Below the pieces are notes generated by a model, which saw nothing but the letters and a program-made list of their open reading frames with translations, did not search any database and was not told where the DNA came from. A DNA stretch of 16,504 bases, from NCBI GenBank assembly GCA_945867875.1, contig CAMBJF010000034.1, positions 1 to 16,504 on the forward strand, written 5' to 3'. The first letter of the stretch is position 1, and the number at the start of each line of letters is the position of its first letter. Made by a program: the position numbers and the translations under genes. This DNA is from an uncultured Ruminococcus sp. (GTDB lineage Bacteria; Bacillota; Clostridia; Oscillospirales; Ruminococcaceae). Below, in pieces: positions 7,207 through 14,431 of this stretch.

Positions 7207-8745
7207 ATGACACGAACTCAGGCTTCCCTGAAAAACCTTACCGCCGCCTTTATCGGGCAGGGGATCGGAATACTTATAAGCTTTATCGCAAGGCGTGTTT
7301 TCATTGAATGCCTTGATGAGCAGTATCTCGGAATAAACGGGCTGTTTTCAAATATCCTGTCGGTATTGTCGCTGGCGGAGCTTGGTGTGGGAACGGCTAT
7401 GACCTTTGCGCTCTACAAGCCCCTTGCCAATGGTGATATCCCTGTTATAAAGTCACTGATGCGGTTTTACAAACGGGCGTACAACGGCATCGGCTGCGGC
7501 ATTTTGGCGCTGGCGGTGCTTTTTGTGCCCATATATCCTATGTTTATGGACGAGGTACCCGAAATTCCCCACCTTACCGCCATATATCTCCTCTATGCCG
7601 CAAACACGGGCGTTTCATACTTTTTCACCTACAAGCGCACCCTTATCATCTGCGACCAGAAAAGATATATCGCAACATATTACCGCTACGGCTTTTACCT
7701 TGCAATGAACGCAGCTCAGATAATTATGCTGTATGCCACAAGGGACTTTCTGCTTTTCACGGCGGTGCAGCTCGTGTTCACGGTGCTTGAAAATATCGCT
7801 GTTTCAATGGCGGCGGACAAGATGTATCCATACCTTAAGGAAAAGGACGTTTCGCCCCTGTCCGCAGAGCTTTTTGAGGATATAAAGAAAAATATCAGAG
7901 CTATGCTTATGCACAAAATCGGGGGCATCGTTGTCCTGTCAACGGACAATATCCTTATCTCAAAGCTTGTGGGGCTGGCTTCTGCGGGAATTTACTCGAA
8001 TTATTATCTCATAACAAGCGCACTCGAAAAGATAATTGCCCAGTTTTTCGTGTCCATTTCGGCGGGAGTGGGCAACCTGAACGCCGAGGACGGGGACAAA
8101 ACCAAGCTTTCGGAAAGCTTTTATCGTGTGTTCTTTATGAATTTCTGGATAATGGGCTTCTGTTTTGTGTGCCTTGTGTGCCTTTTTAACCCCTTTATCT
8201 GCATATGGCTCAAAACCGACAGCCTTGTTTTCGGAATGGGCACGGTGGTGCTCATATCGGCAGTGTTCTTCCTCACGGGCATAAGAAAGACGTGCCTTAC
8301 CTACCGTGAGGCGGCGGGAGCGTTTTACTATGACAGGCACAAGCCTATCGTTGAATCTGCTGTGAACCTTGTCACATCTGTTCTCCTTGCCCGTGTTATG
8401 GGCGCTGCGGGCATTTTTATGGGTACGGTCATCAGCACGGTGACGGTGTGCATATGGGTGGAGCCATATGTGCTGTTTAAATATGTGTTCAAGGCAAGCC
8501 CCAAAAAATATTTCGGCAGGCTTATAATGTACACTGCGGTGACGGCTGTGACCTGCGGCGTGACATATTTTCTATGTTCACTCATAACACTTTCAGCCCC
8601 GCTTGCCGCATTTATAGCAAAGGCGGCGGTATGTGCTGTGGCGCCCAATCTCATTTTTCTCGCCCTCTTCGGCAGGACTGATGAGTTCGGATATTTCTTC
8701 GGGCTGGTGAAAAAGATAATTCGGGGCATTCTTAACAGAAATTAA
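7207..8745 (+). CDS. Polysaccharide flippase (Wzx / MOP superfamily)
   Basis: This 512-residue protein has about 14 hydrophobic segments in the pattern of the polysaccharide-transport branch of the MOP exporter superfamily. It begins with the typical Firmicutes Wzx N-terminus, in which a short polar lead is followed by GQGIGILISFIARRVFI and YLGINGLFSNILSVLSLAELGVG. Such proteins flip undecaprenyl-diphosphate-linked repeat units across the cytoplasmic membrane. The gene has a clear CGGAGAG site before its ATG and lies 13 bases after the polymerase gene. It is the last gene of the operon. Having transferases, Wzy and Wzx together marks this as a Wzx/Wzy-dependent pathway rather than an ABC or synthase system. 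No clear terminator follows, so some read-through into the next unit is possible. Confidence 0.93.
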   Translation: MTRTQASLKNLTAAFIGQGIGILISFIARRVFIECLDEQYLGINGLFSNILSVLSLAELGVGTAMTFALYKPLANGDIPVIKSLMRFYKRAYNGIGCGILALAVLFVPIYPMFMDEVPEIPHLTAIYLLYAANTGVSYFFTYKRTLIICDQKRYIATYYRYGFYLAMNAAQIIMLYATRDFLLFTAVQLVFTVLENIAVSMAADKMYPYLKEKDVSPLSAELFEDIKKNIRAMLMHKIGGIVVLSTDNILISKLVGLASAGIYSNYYLITSALEKIIAQFFVSISAGVGNLNAEDGDKTKLSESFYRVFFMNFWIMGFCFVCLVCLFNPFICIWLKTDSLVFGMGTVVLISAVFFLTGIRKTCLTYREAAGAFYYDRHKPIVESAVNLVTSVLLARVMGAAGIFMGTVISTVTVCIWVEPYVLFKYVFKASPKKYFGRLIMYTAVTAVTCGVTYFLCSLITLSAPLAAFIAKAAVCAVAPNLIFLALFGRTDEFGYFFGLVKKIIRGILNRN

Positions 8746-8913
8746 ACTCCCTTTGGACGTTATATCCTATTTTGCGACACTATGCCCCATGATTTTTTAC
8801 AGAGTAACCGAAATGTTATCGGTGTGACATAAATTATGGTTTTATGCGGTTGAAAAATAGGAATTTTGGGTGTATAATAATAATACTTATTTTATAAAAA
8901 GGAATGTAATGCA
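8746..8913 (+). other. Intergenic region with weak inverted repeat and promoter
   Basis: These 168 bases hold no gene. There is no hairpin with a T-run after the flippase stop. ACCGA at 8807-8811 and TCGGT at 8819-8823 form a 5-base inverted repeat 27 bases upstream of the -35 box, which could be a regulator site but is short. The promoter at 8850-8878 is listed separately. Confidence 0.5.
8850..8878 (+). promoter_or_regulatory. SigA-type promoter for the acyltransferase unit
   Basis: TTGAAA (8850-8855) and TATAAT (8873-8878) are separated by 17 bases. The -10 is perfect and the -35 has one mismatch. Transcription should start near 8885, giving a short leader before the TTG start at 8914. 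Confidence 0.82.
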
Positions 8914-10329
8914 TTGGTATTTTCGGATATATTTTTCCTGTTCGTGTTCCTGCCGCTGTTTCTGATATGCTATTTTGCGGCTCCAAAAACTAAGATAAAA
9001 AATATTGTTCTTATAATTTTCTCCATGTTTTTCTATGCCTGGGGAGAGCCTGTGTGGGTGTGCCTGCTCATATTCAGCTCAATTTTTGACTACTTCAACG
9101 GCAGATTTATCGACAAGCACAAGGGCGAGAAAAAAGCTGTTCTCGGCGTTGTCATTTCCTGCGTGGTGAACCTTTCTATTTTAGGCGTTTTCAAGTACAG
9201 CGGAATGATAGTTTCGGGAATAAACACTGTGACGGGGCTGTCCCTGCCCGTTCCCGATTTTCACCTGCCCATAGGAATTTCATTTTACACCTTCCAGTCC
9301 ATTACCTACGTGGTGGACGTTTACAGGCAGAAAGCACGGGCGCAGAAGAATTATTTCGGATATCTTCTGTACCTGTCTATGTTCTTCCAGCTCGTTGCGG
9401 GACCTATCGTAAGATACAGCTCAGTTGCACGGGAAATTGAGAGCAGAGACGTTAAGATAAGCGACTTTTATCAGGGCATATGCCGCCTTATCTTCGGTCT
9501 GGGAAAAAAGGTGCTTATCGCAAACTCCGTGGGAATGCTGGCTTCCGAGCTGCTCACCTTCGGCACTGCCCCCTCCTCAGTTCTTGCGGCGTGGGCAGGC
9601 GTTATAATGTACTCATTGCAGATATACTACGATTTTTCGGGATATTCGGATATGGCGATAGGTCTGGGACTGATGTGCGGCTTCCACTTCCCCGAAAATT
9701 TCGAGCACCCTTATATATCCTCCTCGGTGACTGAGTTCTGGCGCAGGTGGCACATCTCTCTCGGAACATTTTTCCGTGACTATGTTTACATTCCCTTAGG
9801 CGGAAACAGAAAGCATCAGCTTTTAAACATCGCCATAGTATGGTTCTGCACAGGTCTGTGGCACGGCGCAAGCTGGAATTTCATCATCTGGGGACTGTAT
9901 TTCGGCGTGCTTCTCGTTATCGAGAAAACGTTCCTGCTGAAAGTCCTTGACAAGCTGCCGAAATTCTTCGGACATCTTTACCTTATCATTGCAGTAATAT
10001 TCGGCTGGGCGATTTTCTACTTCACCGACACCGCACAGCTTTCCTCCTGCCTCGGAGCAATGTTCGGCGCAAATGGTCTTGCTCTCACGGATATCCTTAC
10101 AGTATCAAAGCTCAAGGGCAGCTTATGGCTCATAATCGCAGCGATCATACTCTGCGTGCCCGTTTACAGCTATGTCCGTAAGGTGGGCGAGAGATTTTCT
10201 ATACAGTCAAAGGGCAAATTTGTTTTTGTGGGCGCTGTGAAAATAGTTTCACTTGCCGCAATTATGTTTTTGTCGGTGATCTCCCTTGTGGGCGACACCT
10301 ATAATCCGTTCCTTTATTTCAGATTCTGA
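8914..10329 (+). CDS. MBOAT family membrane-bound O-acyltransferase (AlgI/PatA/DltB-like), TTG start
   Basis: A 471-residue multi-pass enzyme that passes acyl (usually acetyl) groups across the membrane to polysaccharide. The core motifs are clear: FYTFQSITYVVDVYR, LYLSMFFQLVAGPIVRY, YDFSGYSDMAIGLGLM, then EFWRRWHISLGTFFRDYVYIP with His280, and LWHGASWNFIIWG with the invariant catalytic His317. The start must be TTG at 8914: the upstream frame is closed by TAA at 8881 with no ATG or GTG between, an AAAAAGGA site lies about 10 bases upstream, and MVFSDIFFLFVFLPLF is the standard family N-terminus. The next in-frame ATG would cut the first membrane segment. It is followed closely by a DHHW protein, the usual partner of MBOAT enzymes in Gram-positive bacteria, so both probably O-acetylate the polymer made by the upstream operon. 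Confidence 0.94.
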   Translation: MVFSDIFFLFVFLPLFLICYFAAPKTKIKNIVLIIFSMFFYAWGEPVWVCLLIFSSIFDYFNGRFIDKHKGEKKAVLGVVISCVVNLSILGVFKYSGMIVSGINTVTGLSLPVPDFHLPIGISFYTFQSITYVVDVYRQKARAQKNYFGYLLYLSMFFQLVAGPIVRYSSVAREIESRDVKISDFYQGICRLIFGLGKKVLIANSVGMLASELLTFGTAPSSVLAAWAGVIMYSLQIYYDFSGYSDMAIGLGLMCGFHFPENFEHPYISSSVTEFWRRWHISLGTFFRDYVYIPLGGNRKHQLLNIAIVWFCTGLWHGASWNFIIWGLYFGVLLVIEKTFLLKVLDKLPKFFGHLYLIIAVIFGWAIFYFTDTAQLSSCLGAMFGANGLALTDILTVSKLKGSLWLIIAAIILCVPVYSYVRKVGERFSIQSKGKFVFVGAVKIVSLAAIMFLSVISLVGDTYNPFLYFRF

Positions 10330-10348
10330 TATTGAAAGGAAGAGCAAA

Positions 10349-12052
10349 ATGGAAGAAAACAAGAAGCCCGAAGCGGGCAGAAAAAAATACAAGTCTCAGC
10401 CTATTGCCAGAAAAAAAAGGCTTTCCGAGGCTGAAAAGGTGTATAAATCACGGCACGCTGTGTTTGAAAGAGTGACCATAATCATTTTTATTGCGATGCT
10501 TTTCTTCACGGGGCTGTGCCTTGTGTTCCTCAAACGTCCCGATTTTTCCGAGTCGGAAAAGCGTGAGCTTGCAAAAAAGCCTGCGCTTACGGTGAAAAGC
10601 TATTTTGATGGAACATTCGCCTCGGAATTTACTGCATATTTCTCCGACACCGTTCCTTTCCGTGAGAAAATCGTGGAGTTGAGTGCAAAGTTTAATAACG
10701 CAAAGGGCATCAGCGCACCTAAGTTTTACGGCAATGTAAACGTGGTGGCTGATGACGAGGGCAAGCTTATCGGTGAGGAGACTGACGCTGTTACCGTCAC
10801 CGAACCTGCCGTTACCGAGCCTGTGCCCGATGAATCGGCTGCCGAGGGCGATGTTACCACAGCCCCTGCGGAGACAAATGCTCCCGAGACCACTGTTTCC
10901 GAGGAGGAGACTGAGGAAGAGGAGGAAGTGGAGAACATTGCGGACTTTGCCAACAACGGAATCGTGGTTGACGGAGTTAAGATGTACGGCGATAATGCGG
11001 GCGTTATGCTTTTCGGCGGCAACAAGAAAATGGGCACACGCTATGCGGAGCTTATCAGCCGCTACAAGGAGGCTATGGGCAGTGATGTGAATGTTTACAA
11101 CATCGTTGTTCCCACATCTGTTGAGTTTTATCTCCCGAAGAAGTTCCAAAAGTACAGCTCCTCCGAAAAGGACGCTATTGACCATATTTACAGCAGCTAT
11201 ACCGCCGATGTTATCCCTGTTGATGCATATGATGAAATTGCGGCGCACACCGACGAGTATATCTACCTGAGGACAGACCACCACTGGTCTCACAGGGGTG
11301 CATATTATGCATATGCCGCTCTTGTTAAGGCAATGGGTGAGACTCCCAAGGACATTGACAAGGATTACGAGGTCCGTGAGATAGACGGCTATGTAGGCTC
11401 ACTTTACGGCTACACCAATGACCCCATTCTGAAAAACAGCCCTGAGCTTTTCACCTACTACAAGCCGAAGTCAAATTACAAGACCTATTATTATGACTAC
11501 GACACCCTGAAGCCAAAGGGCGAGGGCACGCTTTTCTATGATAATGTGAGTGCAAACTACGCATACGGCGTGTTCATCGGCTCCGACGCTATCCACACAA
11601 AGATTGTCACTGAGAACAACACAGGCAGAAAGGTCTGCGTTTTCAAGGAATCCTACGGAAATGCATTTGTACCCTATCTTGTGGACAGCTTTGACGAGAT
11701 ATATGTTATTGATATCCGATACTTCGGCAGGAACGCTGTGGAGTATATGAAGGAAAAGGGCATCACCGATGTTATCTTCATAAACAACGCCTTTGCCGCA
11801 AACACAAGCTCCCTCATTGACGGCATCGAGAAGCTTTACACCAATGAGTACGGCACTCTTGACGATGAAAAGATAGCGGAAGTTCAGGCATATTATGCAA
11901 CGGCTGAAACAACTGCGGCAACAACTGTTACATCGGCAGAAGCTGCGGTGCAGGATAACGGCGTGAGCACGCTCCCTGCATCGGGCTTAAAGCCTGTTGT
12001 GGCAGATACGCCCGTAAATTCGGACAATGCAGGGGAAAGCGGGGGACAATAA
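10349..12052 (+). CDS. DHHW family membrane-anchored protein (AlgJ/AlgX-like partner of MBOAT)
   Basis: A 567-residue protein with a long basic cytoplasmic tail (1-40), one membrane segment (about 42-61) and a large external domain. After the membrane segment comes the family entry region FSESEKRELAKKPALT with FRE at the end of a conserved Asp-Pro-Phe-Arg-like stretch. The naming motif DHHW is at 310-313 (LRTDHHWSHRGAYYAY), followed by KESYGNAFVPYLVDSF and a final conserved Asp/Asn-rich strand. Related SGNH-like AlgJ/AlgX proteins finish O-acetyl transfer outside the membrane. An acidic Thr/Glu/Pro-rich insertion (about 141-197) and an Ala/Thr-rich C-terminal tail look disordered. The ATG at 10349 is chosen for its GAAAGGAAGAG site; it lies 19 bases after the MBOAT stop. 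The last base of its TAA is the A of the next ATG. Confidence 0.88.
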   Translation: MEENKKPEAGRKKYKSQPIARKKRLSEAEKVYKSRHAVFERVTIIIFIAMLFFTGLCLVFLKRPDFSESEKRELAKKPALTVKSYFDGTFASEFTAYFSDTVPFREKIVELSAKFNNAKGISAPKFYGNVNVVADDEGKLIGEETDAVTVTEPAVTEPVPDESAAEGDVTTAPAETNAPETTVSEEETEEEEEVENIADFANNGIVVDGVKMYGDNAGVMLFGGNKKMGTRYAELISRYKEAMGSDVNVYNIVVPTSVEFYLPKKFQKYSSSEKDAIDHIYSSYTADVIPVDAYDEIAAHTDEYIYLRTDHHWSHRGAYYAYAALVKAMGETPKDIDKDYEVREIDGYVGSLYGYTNDPILKNSPELFTYYKPKSNYKTYYYDYDTLKPKGEGTLFYDNVSANYAYGVFIGSDAIHTKIVTENNTGRKVCVFKESYGNAFVPYLVDSFDEIYVIDIRYFGRNAVEYMKEKGITDVIFINNAFAANTSSLIDGIEKLYTNEYGTLDDEKIAEVQAYYATAETTAATTVTSAEAAVQDNGVSTLPASGLKPVVADTPVNSDNAGESGGQ

Positions 12053-12846
12053 TGTACGCAGACTGTCATCTTCACACCTCATTTTCGGGGGACAGCGAAA
12101 CGCCCCCCACAGAGCAGATCGAAAAGGCGATTGCTCTCGGAATGGAGCGGATATGCTTTACCGATCATCACGATCACGATGTTGTTTCGGACATTGATTT
12201 TAACCTTGATTTCCCGAAATATTTCGAGGAAATGACAAGGCTCAGGGATATGTACAAAGGCAGGCTGGACATCTGCATCGGCCTTGAAATGGGCTTGCAG
12301 AACCATATTGCGGGGTATCTTGAAGAGCTGTCAAAGGAATATCCCTTTGATTTCATCATCGGCTCGGTGCATTTTATTGACGGGCTTGACCCTTATTATG
12401 ACGAGTATTTTGAGACCCATCCCCACAACGCTTATGAGCGCTTTTTTGAGACGACTCTTAAAAGAATAAAGAAGATAAGCTGCTTTGATTCCTTAGGACA
12501 TCTTGACTACATTGTCCGCTACGGAAAAAAGCACGGGCTTGAATATTCCTACAGAAAGTTTGCGGACTGCATTGACCCCATTCTTGAAACCATTATCGGA
12601 AAGGGAATTGCTCTTGAATGCAACACGGGTGCGCTTTCCCGAGGAATGAACGAGCCTAACCCCGGGCGAGATGTTTTTGCGAGATACAGAGAGCTCGGCG
12701 GGGAGCTTGTTACTCTCGGCTCCGACGCCCATTCCCCCGAGACTGTGGGCATTTGCTTTGATATGGCAGGGGAGATGCTGAAAGGTTGCGGATTTAAGTA
12801 TTATGCGGCTTATCGGGGCAGGAATGCCGAGATGATAAGGCTTTGA
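12052..12846 (+). CDS. PHP-domain phosphoesterase, histidinol-phosphatase (HisJ/HisK)-like
   Basis: At 264 residues this is a complete single PHP domain. Metal ligands expected for the family are visible: His6 and His8 (DCHLHT), Asp38-His39 (FTDHH), Glu79 (GLEMG), His107 (GSVHF), His150 (LGHLDY), and Asp225-x-His227 (GSDAH). This makes an active, metal-dependent phosphoesterase likely. HisJ-type enzymes dephosphorylate L-histidinol phosphate, but no other histidine gene is nearby. The gene is coupled to the DHHW gene by a TAATG overlap and ends the unit at a strong terminator, so a role with a phosphorylated sugar intermediate is also possible. It lacks the pattern of the CpsB/Wzb-type tyrosine phosphatases (no DIHSHILPGIDDG-like start). 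The family is sure, the substrate is not. Confidence 0.85.
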   Translation: MYADCHLHTSFSGDSETPPTEQIEKAIALGMERICFTDHHDHDVVSDIDFNLDFPKYFEEMTRLRDMYKGRLDICIGLEMGLQNHIAGYLEELSKEYPFDFIIGSVHFIDGLDPYYDEYFETHPHNAYERFFETTLKRIKKISCFDSLGHLDYIVRYGKKHGLEYSYRKFADCIDPILETIIGKGIALECNTGALSRGMNEPNPGRDVFARYRELGGELVTLGSDAHSPETVGICFDMAGEMLKGCGFKYYAAYRGRNAEMIRL

Positions 12847-12860
12847 GCTTATATAATACA

Positions 12861-12906
12861 AAAGCCTGCACGAAAACCGTTTTGATTTTCGTGCAGGCTT
12901 TTTATC
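12861..12906. terminator. Strong hairpin terminator between convergent genes
   Basis: A 16-base perfect stem pairs 12861-12876 with 12886-12901 around a 9-base loop, and ends in a T-run on the plus strand. It closes the acyltransferase-PHP unit. On the minus strand it follows the FN3 gene with a shorter T-run (TTTTG), so it may serve both directions. Confidence 0.92.
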
Positions 12907-12924
12907 GTAATAATATTCTTGGGA

Positions 12925-14028
12925 TTATTTATCCTTTTTCAGAACATAGAACTGCTTGTCTCCGTCGCCTGTGATCCACTGATAATACATATACAGGTCA
13001 TCGTCAACGGAATAAAGGGCATACTTTGCTGAACCGATCTTATTGGAACCGATATTGCTGCTGCTCTTTTCTCCGCTGGAATAATAAAATGTCATTTTAT
13101 TATTAGCCGCTTCTGCGCCGATCATATAGAAATCCCACAGCCATACAGGGGAGGTAGGGTCATAAGAATTTTTATCTATGTCGGTCTGGCAGAAATCCAC
13201 AGAGGTCCATTTGCCCTCAAGGAGACTTGTGTCCGTTACCTGTTCAAAGGTGGAATGAACCTTCTGCTTAAATATATAGGTGTTGCTTCCGTCGCCGTTT
13301 TTAAAGCTGTAGAAGAGATAATTGTCCGTGCCGTCGGTGTAAATTTTATATGAGGCATCGCCGAGCTTCTTTGATGCAGCATTTAAATCTACCCAATCAA
13401 CGGTGTCCTCATATACGATAAATGCAGTCTTGTTGTCGATGACCTGTATTGAGGACATATATCCCGAACCCGTCCATTCTTTTTTGGAAGGATCATAGGA
13501 GCCTGATCTGGAAATATCGGAAAGATATCTGAAATCATAGTATTCCCAAGCGCCTGCCAGTTCCTTGGCTGAAAGGCTGATCTCCTTGAAAGACTTTTTC
13601 TGAGCCTTGACGGAAGCGGTATCATCGGATTTTGCTGTGCCTGCCGTTACAGCTTTGGAGACTGTGCCGACGGTATAGGATCTGCCGTTCTTCTTTAAAG
13701 CGGCAACCTTGAATTTGTATGATGTGCCCTTTTTCAGATCCTTGATGACAGTTTTTGTTCCCGTCACGGACTTGTATTTAACGTATTTTTTCTTAGCTGC
13801 ATCATATGTATATATTCTGTAAGCATCTGCACCGTCAACCTTGTCCCAGGAAAGTATCACGGTGTTGTCCTTTATTTTTGCCTTGATATTTCCGGGCGCA
13901 GGAAGTGATGCTTCTGCGGCGGAGCATTCAATGCCGAATGTATAGGGAGAATTGCTTGTGACTATCGGGTAGGCTGATGCCAACATAAGTGCTGCCATTA
14001 CAGCAGCGGTGCATTTTACACTTTTCAT
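12925..14028 (-). CDS. Secreted protein with fibronectin type III domain and tandem C-terminal repeat
   Basis: The 367-residue protein has a Sec signal peptide (cleavage probably near residue 19, or later near 36-40). A fibronectin type III domain spans about 43-130 (LPAPGNIKA, ILSWDKVDGADAYRIY, LKKGTSYKFKVAALKK). A linker follows, then two related C-terminal domains: 157-256 and 270-365. They align at LAGAW/LEGKW, YYDF/SVDF, SYDP/SYDP, LGDASYKIY/IGSAKYALY, NYLFYSFKNGDG/LYMYYQWITGDG and YIFKQK/YVLKKD. The GxW start recalls lipocalin-like beta-barrels, but that is only a guess. There is no anchor motif. The start has GGAGGT 7 bases upstream on the minus strand (14036-14041). FN3 domains in such proteins usually act as spacers or carbohydrate-facing modules; the function is unknown. 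Confidence 0.87.
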   Translation of the reverse strand: MKSVKCTAAVMAALMLASAYPIVTSNSPYTFGIECSAAEASLPAPGNIKAKIKDNTVILSWDKVDGADAYRIYTYDAAKKKYVKYKSVTGTKTVIKDLKKGTSYKFKVAALKKNGRSYTVGTVSKAVTAGTAKSDDTASVKAQKKSFKEISLSAKELAGAWEYYDFRYLSDISRSGSYDPSKKEWTGSGYMSSIQVIDNKTAFIVYEDTVDWVDLNAASKKLGDASYKIYTDGTDNYLFYSFKNGDGSNTYIFKQKVHSTFEQVTDTSLLEGKWTSVDFCQTDIDKNSYDPTSPVWLWDFYMIGAEAANNKMTFYYSSGEKSSSNIGSNKIGSAKYALYSVDDDLYMYYQWITGDGDKQFYVLKKDK

Positions 14029-14072
14029 AGTTTTGACCTCCGATTTTTTTATGCCTTTTCGGCTTTGATAAT

Positions 14073-14078
14073 ATTATA
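14073..14078 (-). promoter_or_regulatory. Candidate -10 box of the FN3 protein gene
   Basis: On the minus strand TATAAT lies about 45 bases before the ATG at 14028. The -35 position at 17-base spacing reads ACCACT and is poor, so this promoter may be weak or need an activator. Confidence 0.5.
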
Positions 14079-14133
14079 CACCTTTATTTTGAAGAAGTGG
14101 TGTGCAGGCAGCTAACAAAAACGGGGTAAGCAT

Positions 14134-14168
14134 AAAAAATCTCCCTCTTGACAATTGAGGAGGGAGAT
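14134..14168 (-). terminator. Minus-strand rho-independent terminator overlapping the small RNA promoter
   Basis: On the minus strand ATCTCCCTC (14168-14160) pairs with GAGGGAGAT (14147-14139) across a 12-base loop. A T-run follows (A-run 14134-14139 on the plus strand). The loop contains the -35 box of the plus-strand small RNA promoter. A minus-strand transcript ending here would be complementary to the entire small RNA, although no minus-strand gene of normal size now reads into it. Confidence 0.7.
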
Positions 14169-14176
14169 GATATAAT
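14148..14176 (+). promoter_or_regulatory. Perfect consensus promoter of the small RNA
   Basis: TTGACA (14148-14153), a 17-base spacer and TATAAT (14171-14176) match SigA consensus exactly. No protein-coding gene with a ribosome binding site follows before the terminator, so the product is an RNA starting near 14183. Confidence 0.9.
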
Positions 14177-14182
14177 AAAAAT

Positions 14183-14290
14183 AAAGAAGCAGCCGTATAG
14201 ACGGTGTGCCTCCGTGATGCGAATTATGTCTCTAACTTGATGTTAGAGACCGACCGCTCAAGGTAGGAACTTGGGCGGTCAGTCTTTTTT
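14183..14290 (+). ncRNA. Small non-coding RNA, probable antitoxin-type antisense RNA
   Basis: The RNA of about 108 bases is bounded by a perfect promoter and a terminator. Three hairpins can be drawn: a small one with CCGT/ACGG (14193-14204); a 9-base perfect stem GTCTCTAAC/GTTAGAGAC (14228-14236 with 14242-14250); and an 11-base terminator stem (14252-14262 with 14270-14280). An unpaired CCTCC is at 14209-14213. The arrangement matches type I toxin-antitoxin loci of the holin-like, TxpA/RatA or Fst kinds: antitoxin RNA antisense to the 3' part of a toxin message, whose stop codon falls at the antitoxin terminator and whose own terminator lies beyond the antitoxin promoter. On the opposite strand only a 10-codon ORF remains. 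The RNA gene is well supported; the antitoxin identity is inference from architecture and remembered similarity. Confidence 0.75.
14252..14290 (+). terminator. Terminator of the small RNA
   Basis: GACCGCTCAAG (14252-14262) pairs with CTTGGGCGGTC (14270-14280), eleven pairs with one G-T, around the loop GTAGGAA. AGTC and six T follow (14285-14290). The stem is nearly symmetric, so it would also fold on the minus strand. Confidence 0.88.
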
Positions 14291-14311
14291 GTTGCGTCTG
14301 TAAATTATCAT
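14279..14311 (-). pseudogene. Possible remnant of a small type I toxin gene (10 codons)
   Basis: On the minus strand a short ORF reads MIIYRRNKKD, with a G-rich site (GGGGGGTG) just before the ATG. Its TGA is the first base group of the small RNA's terminator region, and its lysine codons are the complement of that terminator's T-run. In holin-like toxin loci the basic C-terminus ends at this same place. The hydrophobic N-terminal segment of a toxin is missing and a stop lies just upstream in frame. No consensus minus-strand promoter is visible upstream. Confidence 0.25.
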
Positions 14312-14321
14312 TTTTCACCCC

Positions 14322-14356
14322 CCGCCTGCCTTGTTTTAAGTCAGGCGGCTTTTTTT
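14322..14356 (+). terminator. Second terminator downstream of the small RNA
   Basis: CCGCCTG (14322-14328) pairs with CAGGCGG (14342-14348), with an inner CTT/AAG helix and a GTTTT loop. Seven T follow at 14350-14356. It gives a second stop before the recombinase promoter. Confidence 0.85.
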
Positions 14357-14367
14357 ATTTCCTGCGG

Positions 14368-14396
14368 TTGACAGTAAAATGTTATTGTGATAAAAT
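14368..14396 (+). promoter_or_regulatory. Promoter of the tyrosine recombinase gene
   Basis: TTGACA (14368-14373), a 17-base spacer and TAAAAT (14391-14396) form a good SigA promoter. Transcription would start near 14403, which excludes the in-frame GTG at 14387 and supports the ATG at 14432. Confidence 0.8.
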
Positions 14397-14431
14397 TAAA
14401 TAAAAGTATTATCGGTCGGGAGGTGTGCTGT

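Noticed and set aside
8807..8823. Inverted repeat ACCGA/TCGGT as an operator
   Set aside because: Five base pairs are too few and no regulator gene is near; kept only as a note in the intergenic entry.
10448..11293. Long open frame on the minus strand across the DHHW gene
   Set aside because: It is the complement of a well-supported gene and has Cys/His/Arg-rich nonsense composition.
12052..12846. CpsB/YwqE-type tyrosine phosphatase for the PHP gene
   Set aside because: That family has a different N-terminal signature and partner kinase genes; this one aligns better with HisJ-like PHP enzymes.
14181..14250. Signal recognition particle RNA, suggested by the GAAGCAGCC string
   Set aside because: The conserved apical loop with CCGGAAGGAAGCAGCC context is missing and the fold does not match.
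14204..14266. 20-codon ORF from a GTG inside the small RNA
   Set aside because: No ribosome binding site precedes it, the codons run through two strong hairpins, and the RNA explanation is simpler.
14387..14431. GTG start 15 codons upstream for the recombinase
   Set aside because: It overlaps the -10 box of the likely promoter, so it would not be transcribed; the ATG at 14432 has a strong site.
14029..14431. dif or attachment site for the Xer recombinase
   Set aside because: No 28-base site with paired 11-base half-sites like known dif sequences was seen.
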